A stretch of DNA of 64,000 bases from Cornus controversa (taxonomy: Eukaryota; Streptophyta; Magnoliopsida; Cornales; Cornaceae). Every line of letters begins with the position of its first letter. Position 1 is the stretch's first letter. Shown in pieces: positions 1 to 11,119 of the stretch. Location of the stretch: the NCBI GenBank assembly GCA_026545225.1, contig CM048848.1:25460806-25524805 (forward strand). Direction: 5' to 3'. The position numbers and the translations under genes were made by a program. The notes beneath the pieces are model-generated. The model was not told the DNA's origin and did no database searches. It saw only the letters and a list, made by a program, of their open reading frames with translations.

Positions 1-1082
1 CGATAATCGGATCGACATGCTCGTTGTTTCTTCTAGACGTTTTGACGGTTGAATTTGGCAAAAGGTAACGTATGATTCTGATTATGGCACAATTTATCTT
101 GGAATGAGACTTTTTGAATAAAAAAACTCAACCAAAACTAGTTAAAAATCGTTGTTGCCCTGCTTGTTTCTTTTGAATGTCCAGACGATCGAATTTGGCA
201 CAAAGCACCATATGGTTGAGATCATGAATGATTTTTACTAGGAATTGGTCTTTTCGAATTAGAATGACTCAAACAAAACAAGATGAAGATCGAATCAACA
301 TGCGCGTTATTTCTTCTGGATGTCTTCACAGTCAAATTTGTCAAAAAGTAACGTACGATTCTAATTATGGCACAATTTCTCTATGAGTGAGACTTTTCAA
401 AACAAAACAACTTAAATGAAATTAGTTTAAAATCGTTGTTACCATGGCCATTTCTTTTGGATATCCAGACGGTTGATTCGGCTACAAAGCACCATACGGT
501 TGTGATCATGAACGATTTTTGCTAGGAATTGATCTTTTCGAATCAGAACGACTCAAACAAAACAAGACGAAGATCAAATTGACAAGCTTGTTATTTTTTT
601 GGATGTTTTGATGGTCAAATTTGGCAAAAAGTAACATATGATTCTGATTATGGAATGATTTCTCTTGGAATGGGAATTTTTGAATAAAAAAAACTCAAAC
701 GAATTGGTTTAAAATCGTTGTTGCCCTACTTGTTTATTTTGGATGTCCAAACAGTCGAATCTGGCACAAAGCACCATATGGTTGAGATTTTTGCTAAGAA
801 TTACTCTTTTCAAATCAAAATAACTCAAACAAAATAGGACAAAGGTCAGATTGACATGCTCGTTGTTTCTTCTAGACGACTTGGCGGTCAAATTTGGCAA
901 AAAGTAACATACGATTCTGATTATGGCACGATTTCTCTTGGAAATGACTTTTCGAATAAAAAAAACTCAAACGAAACTTGTTTAAAATCGTTGTTGCCCT
1001 ACTTGTTTCTTTTAGATGTCCAGACGGTCGAATCTGGTACAAAGCACCATATGGTTAAGATCATGAACGAAAATTGGAATTG
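1..1082. repeat. tandem satellite, about 281-bp unit, four copies
   Basis: Four head-to-tail units start near 11, 293, 575 and 849, giving periods of about 282, 282 and 274 bp. The array runs off the left edge of the window. Each unit has two related halves about 141 bp apart: the first half carries TTCTAGACG then TTTGGCAAAAAGTAACGTA, the second carries CCAGACG then GGCACAAAGCACCATATGG at matching places. This suggests an ancestral monomer of about 140 bp that became a dimer. Copies differ by scattered substitutions and short gaps. Short open frames here are chance products of the repeat. Confidence 0.85.
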
Positions 1083-1257
1083 AATTCTAATTATATTAAT
1101 TTTAAACCTAATTTGGCAAGGGTATAAGTGAAAAGTTAAGCGGTTTAGAACTTAAATGAAAAAATGTTTCAAAAGTAAGGCTTAATGGTCCTATAGAAAA
1201 ATTTATAGGAATTATTTGTCTTTTCCATGGAAAAATAGGACTTAGTTGTAATTTTTC
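1083..1257. other. spacer without recognised features
   Basis: AT-rich unique-looking sequence between the satellite and the T-rich repeats of the foldback element. I see no coding potential. Confidence 0.5.
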
Positions 1258-2377
1258 CTTTTTTTTTTCTCTATATACCAGACTTTTTTTCCGATCCTAT
1301 CAAAGGAGATAATTTATTTGATAGAGATATATTTTTTTTATGGGTAGTTTTTTTCTGGTCATGTCAAAAGAGAATTTATTTAGCAGAGATAACATTCTTT
1401 TTGGATCTTTTTTTTTTTTTTAGGTCCTATAGAGATAATTTTTTTCTTGGTCCTTTTTTTCGTTTCCTGTCTAAAGAGATAATTTATTCAACAAAGATAA
1501 TAATTTTTTTAGTACTTTTCTTTTTTGGTCCTGTCAAAAGAGATAATTTTTTCAACATAGATAACTTTTTTTTGGGTCCTGTCTAAATAGAAAGTAATAA
1601 CTATTTTTTGAGTTCTTTTTTTTGGATATTTTTTTTTGATATTGTCAAAAGATACCAAAAATATTAAAGATTGGAGACATGGAGTGGATATCAGAAAGGG
1701 TAGTCATGTAATTTGAAAAACAGTAATCATTCACTTATGAAGTTAAGGTTAGAAATGTCATTTAATTGAAGATGGGAGTGCAAACGTAGAAAATAAGAGT
1801 GCTAACATCGTCTCTCTTAAATAAATATTTATAGATTTTAGAATTTATATTGATTTAACACACTTAGAATAAGTGTGAGAATTTATAATAGTGAAAATAT
1901 ATATAAAAAACATTTTTTATAATATTATTTTATTAATTTTCTTTTCTCTTTGAAAAAGTTAAAATATTATTATATTAATTTTCTTTTGTATCGGGAAGAA
2001 TTACAGTACTTTAGTGTTGGAAAGAGTTATAATATTTTTTTTATTAAGTTTATAATAATATTATAACTCTTTAAAAAGAAAATAAAAGTAATAAAATAAT
2101 ATTATAAATAATTTTATTTATATTTTACTTTTATAAATTTTCACTTTAATCCTAAGTATGTTAAATCTATATAAATTCTAAAATTTATAAATATGTATTT
2201 AAATTCTTTTTATAACTCCTTCCAATACTAAAGTACCGCAATATATAATTCTCTAAATAGATTTTTCTGTTCAACAACTTTTATTATAAATTGAATTTTT
2301 TGATGAAATCATTTCTGTTAGAAAAACAATTATGAGAGCTTCAATTTGAGTACCACTTACACTATGTTATGACTTAT

Positions 2378-2529
2378 TTTTTTTAAAATAAATTTATTTA
2401 AAATCAACACATTTATTTCATAAATAAACAACATATTTTCCTATTTCAGCAACTCCAATTCTATTTTTAACTAAATTAATTCATCTATCTAAAACTCAAT
2501 TTAAAATTTTAAATATATTTTAGAAATAA

Positions 2530-2571
<42 letters not shown>

Positions 2572-3060
2572 GAGAGATAAAAAGGTTTAAATAAATATTT
2601 ATAAATTTTAGAATTTATATAGCTTTAACATACTTAGGATTAAAGTCAAAATTTATAAAAGTAAAATATAAAAAAAATATTTATAATATTATTTTATTAC
2701 ATTTTTTTCTTTTTAAAGAGTTATAATATTATTTTAAAATAAATTTATCTAAAATCAACACATTTACTTCATAAATAAACAACATATTTTCCTATTTAAG
2801 TAACTCCATTTCTATTTTTAACTAAGTTAATTCATTTCTCTAAAACTTAATTTAAATTTTTAAATATATTTTAGAAATATATATATATATATATATATAT
2901 TTTGAGGGATAAAAAAAGTTTAAATACATATTTATAAATTTTAAAATTTATATAGATTTAACATACTTAGGATTAAAGTGAAAATTTATAAAAGTAAAAT
3001 ATAAACAAAATTATTTATAATATTTTTTATTACTTTTCTTTTCTTTTTAAAGACTTATAA
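2378..3060. repeat. direct duplication of about 355 bp in the foldback centre
   Basis: The segment beginning TTTAAAATAAATTTAT near 2378 recurs near 2733 in direct orientation. Both copies include the stretch around AACAACATATTTTCCTATTT, a (TA)n tract (about 2530-2567 and 2879-2900) and a GATAAAAA..GTTTAAATA block. Confidence 0.7.
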
Positions 3061-3428
3061 TATTATTATAAACTTAATAAAAAAAATATTAACTCTTTCC
3101 AACACTAAAGTACCGTAACTCTTCCCAACACAAAAGAAAAGTAATATAATAATATTTCAACTTTTTCAAAGAGAAAAGAAAAATAATAAAATAATATTAT
3201 AAAAAATATATTTTTTTATATTTTCACTTTAATAAATTTTCACTCTAATCCTAAGTGTGTTAAATCAATATAAATTCTAAAATCTATAAATATTTATTTA
3301 AGGGAGATAATGTTAGCACTCTCATTTTCTACTTTTGCACTCTCATCTTAAATTAAATGACATTTCTAACATTAACTTCACAAGTGAATGATTATTATTT
3401 TTCAAATTACACAACTACCCTTTCTGAT

Positions 3429-3956
3429 TAGGGATTACAACGGAGCGAGGGTGCCCTTCCACATCCTCGTCCCCGTTTAAAAAAGTTCTCCCCATCCTCA
3501 CCCCACCCCATTTAATAAATGGGGCGGGGTGAGGCGTCGCGGGGGGAGACGTAAATAGGGTGGGATGAATTTTTTTAATTTTTTTTAAGAACTTTTTTTA
3601 GGAGTTTACTTTTGTAATTGTACTCTTTTTAATCTTTACATTCTTATGTGATAAGGTCCTTTGTAATTTACAAGTACATTGCCAATAATATTTGAACTAG
3701 TAAATCTTATATATATTACTATATAAGAGTAATTTTGTATATGTATTATATATATAAAGGTAATATAGTAAATATAAAATATAAACGTGGTGTGGTGGGG
3801 CGAGGGTGCCTATCCCAATCCCCGCTCCGCAACTTCGCGGGTTTTTCCCTCTCACCCCCATAACCGCCCCAAAACCACTTAGCCTCCTCCATAATCGATA
3901 TAAACGAGGTGAGGCGGGGCGATTCCCAGCCGGAGCGGGTTAAATTGCCATCCCTA
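3429..3956. mobile_element. non-autonomous hAT-type element, 528 bp
   Basis: It starts TAGGGAT and ends ATCCCTA (7-bp inverted termini) and is flanked on both sides by the same 8 bp, TTTCTGAT (3421-3428 and 3957-3964). An 8-bp target duplication is characteristic of the hAT superfamily. The partner arm of the foldback element near 1690 shows the uninterrupted site, so the insertion is clear. Both ends carry G/C-rich runs (GGCGGGGTGAGGCG, GAGGCGGGGCGA) that pair within the element. It has no coding capacity. Confidence 0.88.
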
Positions 3957-4067
3957 TTTCTGATATCCCCTCCATGTCTCCAATCTTTAATGTTTTCAAT
4001 ATCTTTTGAAAAGATCCAAAAAAAAAATTACATAGAAAAAAGAACTCAAAAAATAGTCATCTCTTTC

Positions 4068-4434
4068 TGATGAAGCAAGAATTCACCCCGAACTGGTCAA
4101 ACGCCAACTTGTAAAAAAGGACAAGAGAAGGGTAATCGAGAGGGCACAGGTGCGGTGTCGGCCGCCTACACTCCGACGATCAAGTCAGATATCAGAAAGT
4201 CTTTTTAAAGCTGTATGAGAACTCAAAGGGTATTAATCGCGTACATTGGTATATGGACCGTCCTGTGTTTATAGTGACCAAGTGAGGATGTGCCCTAATA
4301 CAACTCTGTCTCTTCAGCTTCCCTTTCCCACTTGGAGATAACTAGTCTTGGTCAAAACATTCTTCTTATCCACGTCACCTTAGCACTATCCTTCCACGTA
4401 ATACGTTTCATATTAGGAGTCAAACACCCCATCA
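4068..4434 (-). repeat. 3' LTR of Tat element A
   Basis: It is 367 bp and read on the minus strand begins TGATGGGGTG and ends CTTCATCA. It aligns along its length with 14279-14631 and with the plus-strand LTR of element B at 15735-16094. A TATA-like TATAAACAC is present in the matching place on the minus strand near 4269. A purine-rich stretch (AGGGGGCA on the minus strand, about 4436-4446) just inside may be the polypurine tract. Confidence 0.9.
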
Positions 4435-4688
4435 GATGCCCCCTATTTATGAGGGTCGCTCATCAGGAACATTCATTGTTTTGACGGATACTTGAACCAA
4501 TAACTTGGCCCACTCCCTTTTTTTTGGCGGGCCCGGACATACACGCGCGAGTAGGCCAGGTGCCCCGCTGGATTTTGCCAACCCACTTGTGACTGTTGTT
4601 TCGCTTGTGATAGTTGCTTATAGTCGTTGTTTTCTGACCGTTTGAAAAATAACGTTGGGGGATTGGAACGACTTGCCTTGTGACTTGC

Positions 4689-4697
4689 CTATATAAG
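4689..4697 (+). promoter_or_regulatory. TATA box of the antisense ORF in element A
   Basis: CTATATAAG lies on the plus strand, 37 bases before the ATG at 4735 and opposite to the transcription of the retrotransposon. The spacing fits a plant core promoter with transcription starting around 4720-4730. Confidence 0.5.
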
Positions 4698-4734
4698 TAG
4701 TTCCATTCTTTATTTATAACTACTTCATTAGTTC

Positions 4735-5652
4735 ATGCCCTATACACTCATACATTCCCTCTCATGTTATTTGTATGTTATTGATAATAACTTTGACAAG
4801 TCGTCTCTAGAGATCTTTGCCCCCGGCTCTCCCCTTGTTCAAGTGTTCGAGTTTCTGCATTCTATAATGGCTGACTACAACGAGTGCCAGGATTTTAGCT
4901 CCACTATGATAGACGCCGAGGTAGAGGAGCTAGCTGTTTCATACTCTTTTCCAGAAGGTGTCGTGGCTAGGGCTCCCCTGCCCGCGGAGATGGCTTACTC
5001 CATTTGCCCCAGAGAAACATGCTTCTACGACGCTCACTTTCTTTTAGGCCTCCAATTTCCCATCCCAGATTTTACCGAAGAGTTGCTCCAGGCGATCAAC
5101 CTCTGCCTTTCTCAACTTACACCCAATTCTTGGTGTATTATCATAGCTACCCTGGTCCTTTGGAAGTCTTGTAAGTTTACCTCCCCACCAACCATTAACC
5201 AATTTCTTTTTTGCTATACCCTTCTGAAGAGCAAAGACTGGCGTCATATACAAAGTCAGTCTCGCGGCGCAGGCAGCCTGCCCAAAGGACTAGTGGTTCT
5301 TGACAACAGCCATAGGATAAAGAATTGGAAAGAACGGTTCCTTTTTGTTTCGGGAAGCTGGGAGCTCTCCCCCTCTGCATCCCCCATTCCTGGACTGACG
5401 GGGATACAACTGGTAAGCTCTTTCTACCTCCTATTTTCTTCACCCATGCTATTGCCACCTTTTCCTGCACTGCGCTTTATGCAAATTTGTTTTCATATTT
5501 CAGTTGCTAGGGTCGAGCTATCTGTGAGTCATGAAGAAGAGGATATATTAGATATCATCTACGAGCTCCCAATGAGAGACGCAATGGTCTTAACCTCTGA
5601 TGCGGGGTTGAGTACGCTAGGCTATCCCGCTCGCGTGATTCGAAATAGGTGA
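4735..5652 (+). CDS. antisense ORF of Tat element A, 'putative gypsy type transposon' domain
   Basis: This 305-residue frame runs against the retrotransposon genes, between integrase and the 3' LTR. From about residue 100 it shows the pattern LGLQFPIPDFTEELL, then LTPNSW, then NQFLFCYTL and IKNWKERFLFVSGSWE. That matches the plant family known as putative gypsy type transposon (Transposase_28). Such antisense ORFs are known from Tat-type elements and their role is unknown. An internal ATG at 4867 (MADYNECQDF) is an alternative start. GT..AG pairs at 5413/5503 and 5649/5736 look like introns, but using the first would shift the frame and the second leads to a nearby stop, so either this copy is decayed or my exon choice is wrong. 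The domain name rests on recalled family patterns. Confidence 0.65.
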   Translation: MPYTLIHSLSCYLYVIDNNFDKSSLEIFAPGSPLVQVFEFLHSIMADYNECQDFSSTMIDAEVEELAVSYSFPEGVVARAPLPAEMAYSICPRETCFYDAHFLLGLQFPIPDFTEELLQAINLCLSQLTPNSWCIIIATLVLWKSCKFTSPPTINQFLFCYTLLKSKDWRHIQSQSRGAGSLPKGLVVLDNSHRIKNWKERFLFVSGSWELSPSASPIPGLTGIQLVSSFYLLFSSPMLLPPFPALRFMQICFHISVARVELSVSHEEEDILDIIYELPMRDAMVLTSDAGLSTLGYPARVIRNR

Positions 5653-5736
5653 GGTACACCCTAACACTTCTATCCTTCTTTCCCCCTTTCCTTTACTGAG
5701 TCGGGGTAACACGTGTTTATGCACAAACTTGTATAG

Positions 5737-6681
5737 GATCGCGAAGGAGGCCTGACAGAGATATTCTCGCGCTGGCAAAGGGAAAGGGTGTTGCATCGTA
5801 CTCATCCCCTTCTGTGTAAAAAAGATCGCGTAGGCCTGTGGTTATCAGGAGTACCGGTTTACCCGCAGGTGGGAACTTGTCGTCTCCTCCTTCCATTAGA
5901 AATTCTCCCTTTTCTATAGCTATGAGCACTCTGACTCCGAGCCTGAACCCGTTTGGGGTGCCTCTTACCCAACTGTTTGTGGGCAGTAATCCCACGGACC
6001 CAAGTTTTTTTGGGGTGCCGACAACACAACTCTTCGGTGGTGGTTGCTCACAAGTGTCCTTCTCCCCTGCTACTAGTCACACTGGGCTACTGACCCTGGC
6101 GGCTAGCCACACCGGATCGCTGCTGTCTGATACAGCTTTTGCTGTAAAAAGAGTTGGGGAGTTTGTTCTCCCACGTGATCTTGAAAAGGTGAATGCCATT
6201 GACTATACTTCCTCTACTAGGTATCTGCTGGCCAACATGGCTAAGGTACGTCCCTACTTTTGCTAAACTTGGGCAGAATTCTCCCTTTCCTTTTTTTTTT
6301 TTTTGAAACTGCGTATTCTCACCCATATCTTAAATTGGGCCTGACAATTGCCCATGGTCTTTCCAATCGCCTCTTATAGACGGAGGAGAAAATGGAGAAA
6401 TAGAAAATCGCATTTGCCACTGAACGTGCTTCTTTTGTCAATGAGCGCACTACCCCTAACTCAAAGCTTGAGACCCTTCATGCTTCCCATGCTTCTCGCA
6501 GAACACTGACTTGCCAGGGATTAAAGAACTGGCTGTTGATCATTTTAAAGATTCACCCGATTTTGATAAAGCCCTAAACCAGTCATATATCGACAGGTTC
6601 GAGTACTTCCATGAGGTAGTACAAGATTAGTGGTCTGACATGAACTTCTCCGGCTTGCAGCTCGGAGACCCTGATGCCTGA
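5737..6681 (+). pseudogene. C-terminal half of the antisense ORF in element A
   Basis: The open stretch 5838-6266 contains TSHTGSLLSDTAFAVKR and YLLANMAKV. The same protein pattern occurs on the minus strand of element B (22963-23187), which supports selection on this frame in the past. After MAK comes GTACGT (from 6246), and an exon-like segment starts after TTATAG at 6380 with EEKMEK, then a stop. A last stretch about 6520-6681 reads ELAVDHFKDSPDFDKAL and SYIDRFEYFHEVV, again with a counterpart in B. It resembles the charged C-terminal tail expected of this family. Stops show that the copy is not intact. Confidence 0.6.
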
Positions 6682-6869
6682 TTTGTATCTTTTCTTTTGG
6701 TACCATATAATGTTACTCCTTTGTGGTGGCTCACTGTACCCGTTTGTTTTAATTAATAAAGGATTGTTTATTCCTTTTTCATCGAGGTGTGGTTTGTTCT
6801 GCGACGACAATCCCTACGACACAAACCTGCATAAAAAGGGTTTCCTGCTATGTTGTTAGATATGTCCAC

Positions 6870-7145
6870 ATATGTTCTTGGGATTAATCCATCTCGCCTT
6901 TTTCGTCAAAAGCCCTCCATGGAAGTGTGTCCCCATAGGGTTTTGCCCGTGTAGGGTTATGATTTTCTCGGGATTAATCCATCCCACCTTTTTCTTCAAA
7001 GGCCCTCCGTGGAGGTGTATCCCCGTAGGGTTATGCCCACATAGGGTTATAATTTTCTCGGGATTAATCCATCTTGCCTTTTTCATTAAAGGCCCATTGT
7101 AGAGGAGTGCCCCCATAGGGTTATGCCCACGTAGGGTTATGCTTA
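6870..7145. repeat. three tandem repeats of about 90 bp in the 3' region of Tat A
   Basis: GGGATTAATCCATC recurs near 6880, 6971 and 7061, each followed by a CTTTTTC..CAAAGGCCC block and two to three copies of GTAGGGTTATGCCC. The related array in element B is at 21850-22245. Tandem repeats between integrase and the LTR are common in the Tat lineage. Confidence 0.85.
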
Positions 7146-7321
7146 TGACAACGCGTTTGGAAATGAACATTACTTTTATTGACATAATAAAAAAAAAGGA
7201 AAATGGACATGGAACTAGAGTTTTCTCTAGGGCTTGGGAATGAAGCTAACTTCTAAAATAACACTGCTGAAAGTAAATGTAGGTTAGAAGTAACAATGCA
7301 AAGAAAAAAGAAAAAAAAACT

Positions 7322-8420
7322 TTACTAGTAGTATTTCCTCTGGTGCTTGGCATTCCAAGGATGGGCCAACTGTCTTCCTTCCAAGGTTTCCAACCAATAC
7401 GTGCCCTGTCGTTGAGTCCTGACCACTCTATATGAGCCCTCCCAGTTAGGAGCTAATTTGCCAGTGTCGGGAAGCTTGGTGGCCTGAGTGACTTCACGCA
7501 GGACTAGATCACCGAGTTGAAAACTCCTCTGCTTGACCCTAGCGTTGTAGTATTGGGATATGGCCTATTGATATGCCGCTATCCGTAGTCATGCTTGCTC
7601 TCTTCTCTCCTCGATGAAGTCAGCATTAGCTCTCAGCTCTTCCTCATTGCGGTAGTGGTCATAGTGCTTAGTCCGATGACTTACTACCTGTCCTATTTCA
7701 ATCAGAAGGACCGCTTCACTTCCAAAAGCTAGGAAGTAAGGTGTTTCCCCTGTGGAGACTTTGGCAGTGGTCCTGTAAACCCATAAGACGCTTAGTAGCA
7801 GCTCTGGCCATACTCCTTTGGAGTCATCCAGGCATTTCTTGATCATTTTAAATATTGTCCTGATGATCACTTCAGCCTAGCCATTGGCCTACAGGTGGCC
7901 TAGTGAGGAATAATGGTTGCTTATGCCGTGCTTGGCACAAAAATTCTGGAAAAGTTGGCTTTCAAACTATTTTCCATTATCCGTGATAATGGCCCTCGGG
8001 ACACCAAATCTACATATGATTGATTTTCACACGAAATTGATGACATTCTTTTCCCCAATCGTGGTTAAGGGCTCGGCTTCCAACCATTTGGTGAAGTAGT
8101 CAATTCCTACAATTGTAAATTTTGTTTGCCCCTTTCCCATGGGTAAAAGGCTAACGAAATCCATTCCCCACTGGGCAAAGGGCCACGGGGCCACTATCGG
8201 GGTCAACTCTTCTGAAGGTTGCCTTGGGACGTTGGCGAAACGCTTACACTTTTCACACCTCTTGACAAAGTCCAATGCATCCTGCTGCATAGAGGGCCAA
8301 TAGTATCCCTGCCTAATGGCCTTATTAGCCAAAGACCTGCCCCCCGCATGATTTTCGCATTCCCCTTCATGGATTTCCCTCATGATATGTTAGGATTCTT
8401 CCATCGATACGCATCATAGG
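7322..8420 (-). pseudogene. integrase of Tat element A
   Basis: Integrase inserts the cDNA into host DNA. Reading down from 8383, the zinc-binding part shows HEGECENHAGG followed by CEKC (HHCC type), then the core with GMDFVSLLP, YFTKWLEAEP and TDNGK, then AEVIIR, so the three acidic catalytic residues are visible. The C-terminal part (about 7589-7322) contains LAPNWEGSYRVV and no chromodomain. Stops replace glutamine in NGK*FES, GHL*ANG and ANG*AE, all as TAG. A spacer-like part (8420-8600) joins it to the second RNase H. It is not functional. Confidence 0.85.
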
Positions 8421-8599
8421 TATGGCAAGGAGACTCCCGTTTTGTAGAGGATTCCATCGATCAGGGTATACCTAGACGCTTTGATCCTTGTTCTACGTGC
8501 CTCTGACTTGTCGGATGGTAGCTCACGATTCCTTATGTATCTGACAATCGGATCTGCCCATTCCATGTCCTAGGTGACTTGGTTCACCTTGCACAGTGT

Positions 8600-9060
8600 C
8601 GTTTCTATTATACTCGGGTGGTCCATGCGCTCTACAAGTACCCCCTTTGTGCGGCCTCTTATGCTGTAGCTAATCGAGCAGGAGCATCTGCAATAGAATT
8701 TTCACTGCGGGGGATCCGTGTGATGGAAAATTTTTGGAAGTGGGTAACTAGCTCTTGTACTTTTTGCAAGTAAGATTCCATTCTTATTCCCTTTGCTTCG
8801 TATTCCACACGAACCTTTCGGGCAACTAGCTAGGAGTCAGTATAGGCTTTTAGCTGCTGTATCTTAAGAACACCAGCTAGTTTTAACCCTGCAATCAAGG
8901 CTTCGTACTCAGCCTCATTGTTTGTTGCCTTGAATCCAAATTGCAAGGCATACTTGAACATTTCCCCTGCCGGAGATCTGATCAATATCCCTATGCTGTT
9001 GGCTTGTGCGTTCGATGATCCATCCACAAATAATTGCCGCGTGCAATCTGGGTCCATTAG
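8600..9060 (-). pseudogene. second (archaeal-type) RNase H of Tat element A
   Basis: Starting at 9057 the frame reads MDPDCTRQLFVDGSSNA, then GFKATNNEAEYEAL and AYTDS. This is the Asp-Glu-Asp pattern of an extra RNase H that sits between the ordinary RNase H and integrase in Tat elements. A stop (TAG for Gln) follows AYTDS at 8830, and similarity continues past it to about 8600 with the degraded sequence VRVEYEAKGIRMESYL. It probably helped degrade RNA in the RNA/DNA hybrid. Confidence 0.85.
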
Positions 9061-9108
9061 GTCCTCCTTGTTCTGTTGGACTGGGCTCTCTACCTCTTCT
9101 TGCTAAAC

Positions 9109-9600
9109 CTACTCTCTTTCCGGGGGGTATGTAAATTCAACTACAAAATCTGCCAGCACTTGACCTTTGATCGCTGATCTCGGCTTGTACCAGATGTCAA
9201 ATTCTCCTAGTTCCATGGACCACTTCACAAGCCGTCCAAAGGTTTTGGGATTGAAGAGGACTTGCCGGAGTGGTTGATCAGTTAGTACCACAACAATATG
9301 CACTTGGAATTATGGCCTAAGTATCATGGCTGTCGTAACCAAGGTGAATGCCAATTTTTCTATTGAGGGACACCTTTCTTCTGCCCCCCAGACCACCCTG
9401 CTGGTATAATAAACTAGCATTTGCACTCCCTCCTCTTCCCACACTAGTGTAGAATAGACTATTGTGAGGGAGACAACCAAGTATAAGTACAATTCCTCCC
9501 CTATATGCACGCACAATAGGAGTGCGGGTGAGCTGAGGTACTACTTTAGCTCACTTAAGGCCTGTTCACATTCTGGCATCCACTCAAAGGCTCGCTTGAG
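9109..9600 (-). pseudogene. RNase H domain following RT in Tat element A
   Basis: Two frames (9516-9310 and 9303-9109) together show IGEELYLYLVVS, YYTSRVVWGAEERCPSIEK, VVLTDQPLRQVLFNP and WYKPRSAIKGQVLADF. This is the first RNase H and connection region of a Ty3/gypsy polymerase. A frameshift near 9306 and stops further upstream break it. Confidence 0.8.
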
Positions 9601-9744
9601 GACCCAGAAAAATGGGAGACACCTGTCTGTAGTACGAGAGATCAGCCAGCTTAATGCTGCCACCTTTCCTGTCAGTCTCTGGACTTCTTTAACCGTTCTT
9701 GGTGATCTTGTATCCAAGATAGCTTGTACCTTCTACAAGTTGGT

Positions 9745-10626
9745 TTATATCCTCCTTTTACTGACCAGGTAGCCCAAGAACTTCCTAGAGGACACCCCAA
9801 AGGCACATTTACTAGGATTGAGCTTCATTCTGTACCTTCGAAGGACATCAAAGGCTTCTTGTAAATCGCCCAAGTGGCTTGCGGCCCTCTGGCTTTTGAC
9901 GAGCATGTCATCAATATACACCTCCATGTTTCTGCCAATTTGCTCTCTAAACATTCTATTCACCAGCCTTTGATAGGTTGCGCCAGCATTCTTTAGACCA
10001 AACGACATCACCGTGTAGCAGTACAACCCTCTTTCTGTTATAAAGGACATTTTTTCCTGGTCTGATAGCCACATTGGAATTTGATTATATCCCGAGTAGG
10101 CATCCATGAAGCTGAGCCGCTTATACCCTACCGTCCCTTCCACCAGCATGTCAATCTGTAGAAGGGAGAAGCTGTTTTTTGGACATGCTTTGTTTAGATC
10201 GCTAAAGTCGACACACAAGAGCCACTTGCCATTGAATTTTTTAACCAGCACCACGCTTACCAACTAGTCCGAGTAATTAGTCTCCCGTATAAAGTTGGCC
10301 TTTAATAATTTATCCACCTCCTCGGAGATTGCCAAATTTCTTTCTGGGGCAAAGGTTCTCCTCTTCTGTCTGATTGGCTTGGCAACGGGGTCGACATTTA
10401 GTTAGTGTACGACAATGGTTGGATCAATCCCAGGCATGTCCTCATGGGACCAGGAAAACATGTCATTATTTGTTCTGAGGAATCGAACCATCTCTTCTCG
10501 AGAGGTGGGTGAGAGTGATGACCCCAAGCTTACCTTTTTCCCTGCACCTTGTTCGTCCAAGTTAACTTCAACTAGCTCTTCCATTGGTTCCGCATGGCAA
10601 ACCTCCTCTTTCTCTTCCACTTCCAA
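9745..10626 (-). pseudogene. reverse transcriptase of Tat element A
   Basis: The upstream linker (10626-10402) reads SREEMVRFLRTNNDMFSW and EDMPGIDP. The core (10263-9745) contains KWLLCVDFSDLNKACPK, SFMDAYSGYNQIP, MSFGLKNAGATYQRLVN and the intact catalytic box YIDDMLVKS, then FLGYLVSKR. The stretch between the two parts has at least one stop near 10265. The open core of 172 residues is the best-preserved polymerase segment in the window. Confidence 0.88.
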
Positions 10627-10713
10627 CCCCTCAATAATTAGAGTTTCTGATACCTTCTTCTCCCTTAGGGAAGTGGCATAACATTCTCAGGTAATGGCCT
10701 GGTCTCCTCTTAG

Positions 10714-11010
10714 CTACCCGACACCATGCTTAATGGGGAACCGAATGAGGAGGTGATAGGTAGAGGTCACTACTCTCATAACATTCAATGTGGCCCTTCC
10801 CAGAATGACATTATACGTGATTGGGCAGTCCACCACAAAGAAGGTTACCATCTTAGTGACTTGCTTAAAACTTGAACCAGCAGTGACCGGGAGGTCGACC
10901 GTGCCCAAGGGAAGGAGTTTCTCTCCGGTGAAGCCTACGAGTGGAGATTGAGTAGGTTTAAGTCTATCCCTCCCAATCCTCATTTGATCAAATGCATCTA
11001 CAAAAAGGAT
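10714..11010 (-). pseudogene. aspartic protease of Tat element A, active site deleted
   Basis: The frame reads FDQMRIGRDRLKPTQSPLVG, EKLLPLGTVDLPV and VILGRATLN, as in the protease of element B (17833-18477). Compared with B, about 75 bases are missing just before FDQMRIG. They include the segment that in B codes for VLIDNDSSAD, where the catalytic aspartate lies. Without it the protease cannot process the polyprotein. Confidence 0.8.
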
Positions 11011-11119
11011 GTTTGTGAAACTGCCATTGCTGAATTCTCCTGGCGTCATCTTTCGAAAAAGTGATGATCTGATCATCCAATCGAGGGCACTTGGAGGGCG
11101 ATTGGCTCACCTTGCTTAC

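Noticed and set aside
5044..5470. Minus-strand frames overlapping the antisense ORF of Tat A
   Set aside because: They are shadows of the 305-codon plus-strand frame, which carries the recognisable domain.
6856..7185. 109-codon minus-strand frame
   Set aside because: It lies within the 90-bp tandem repeats of Tat A and has the same repeat period.
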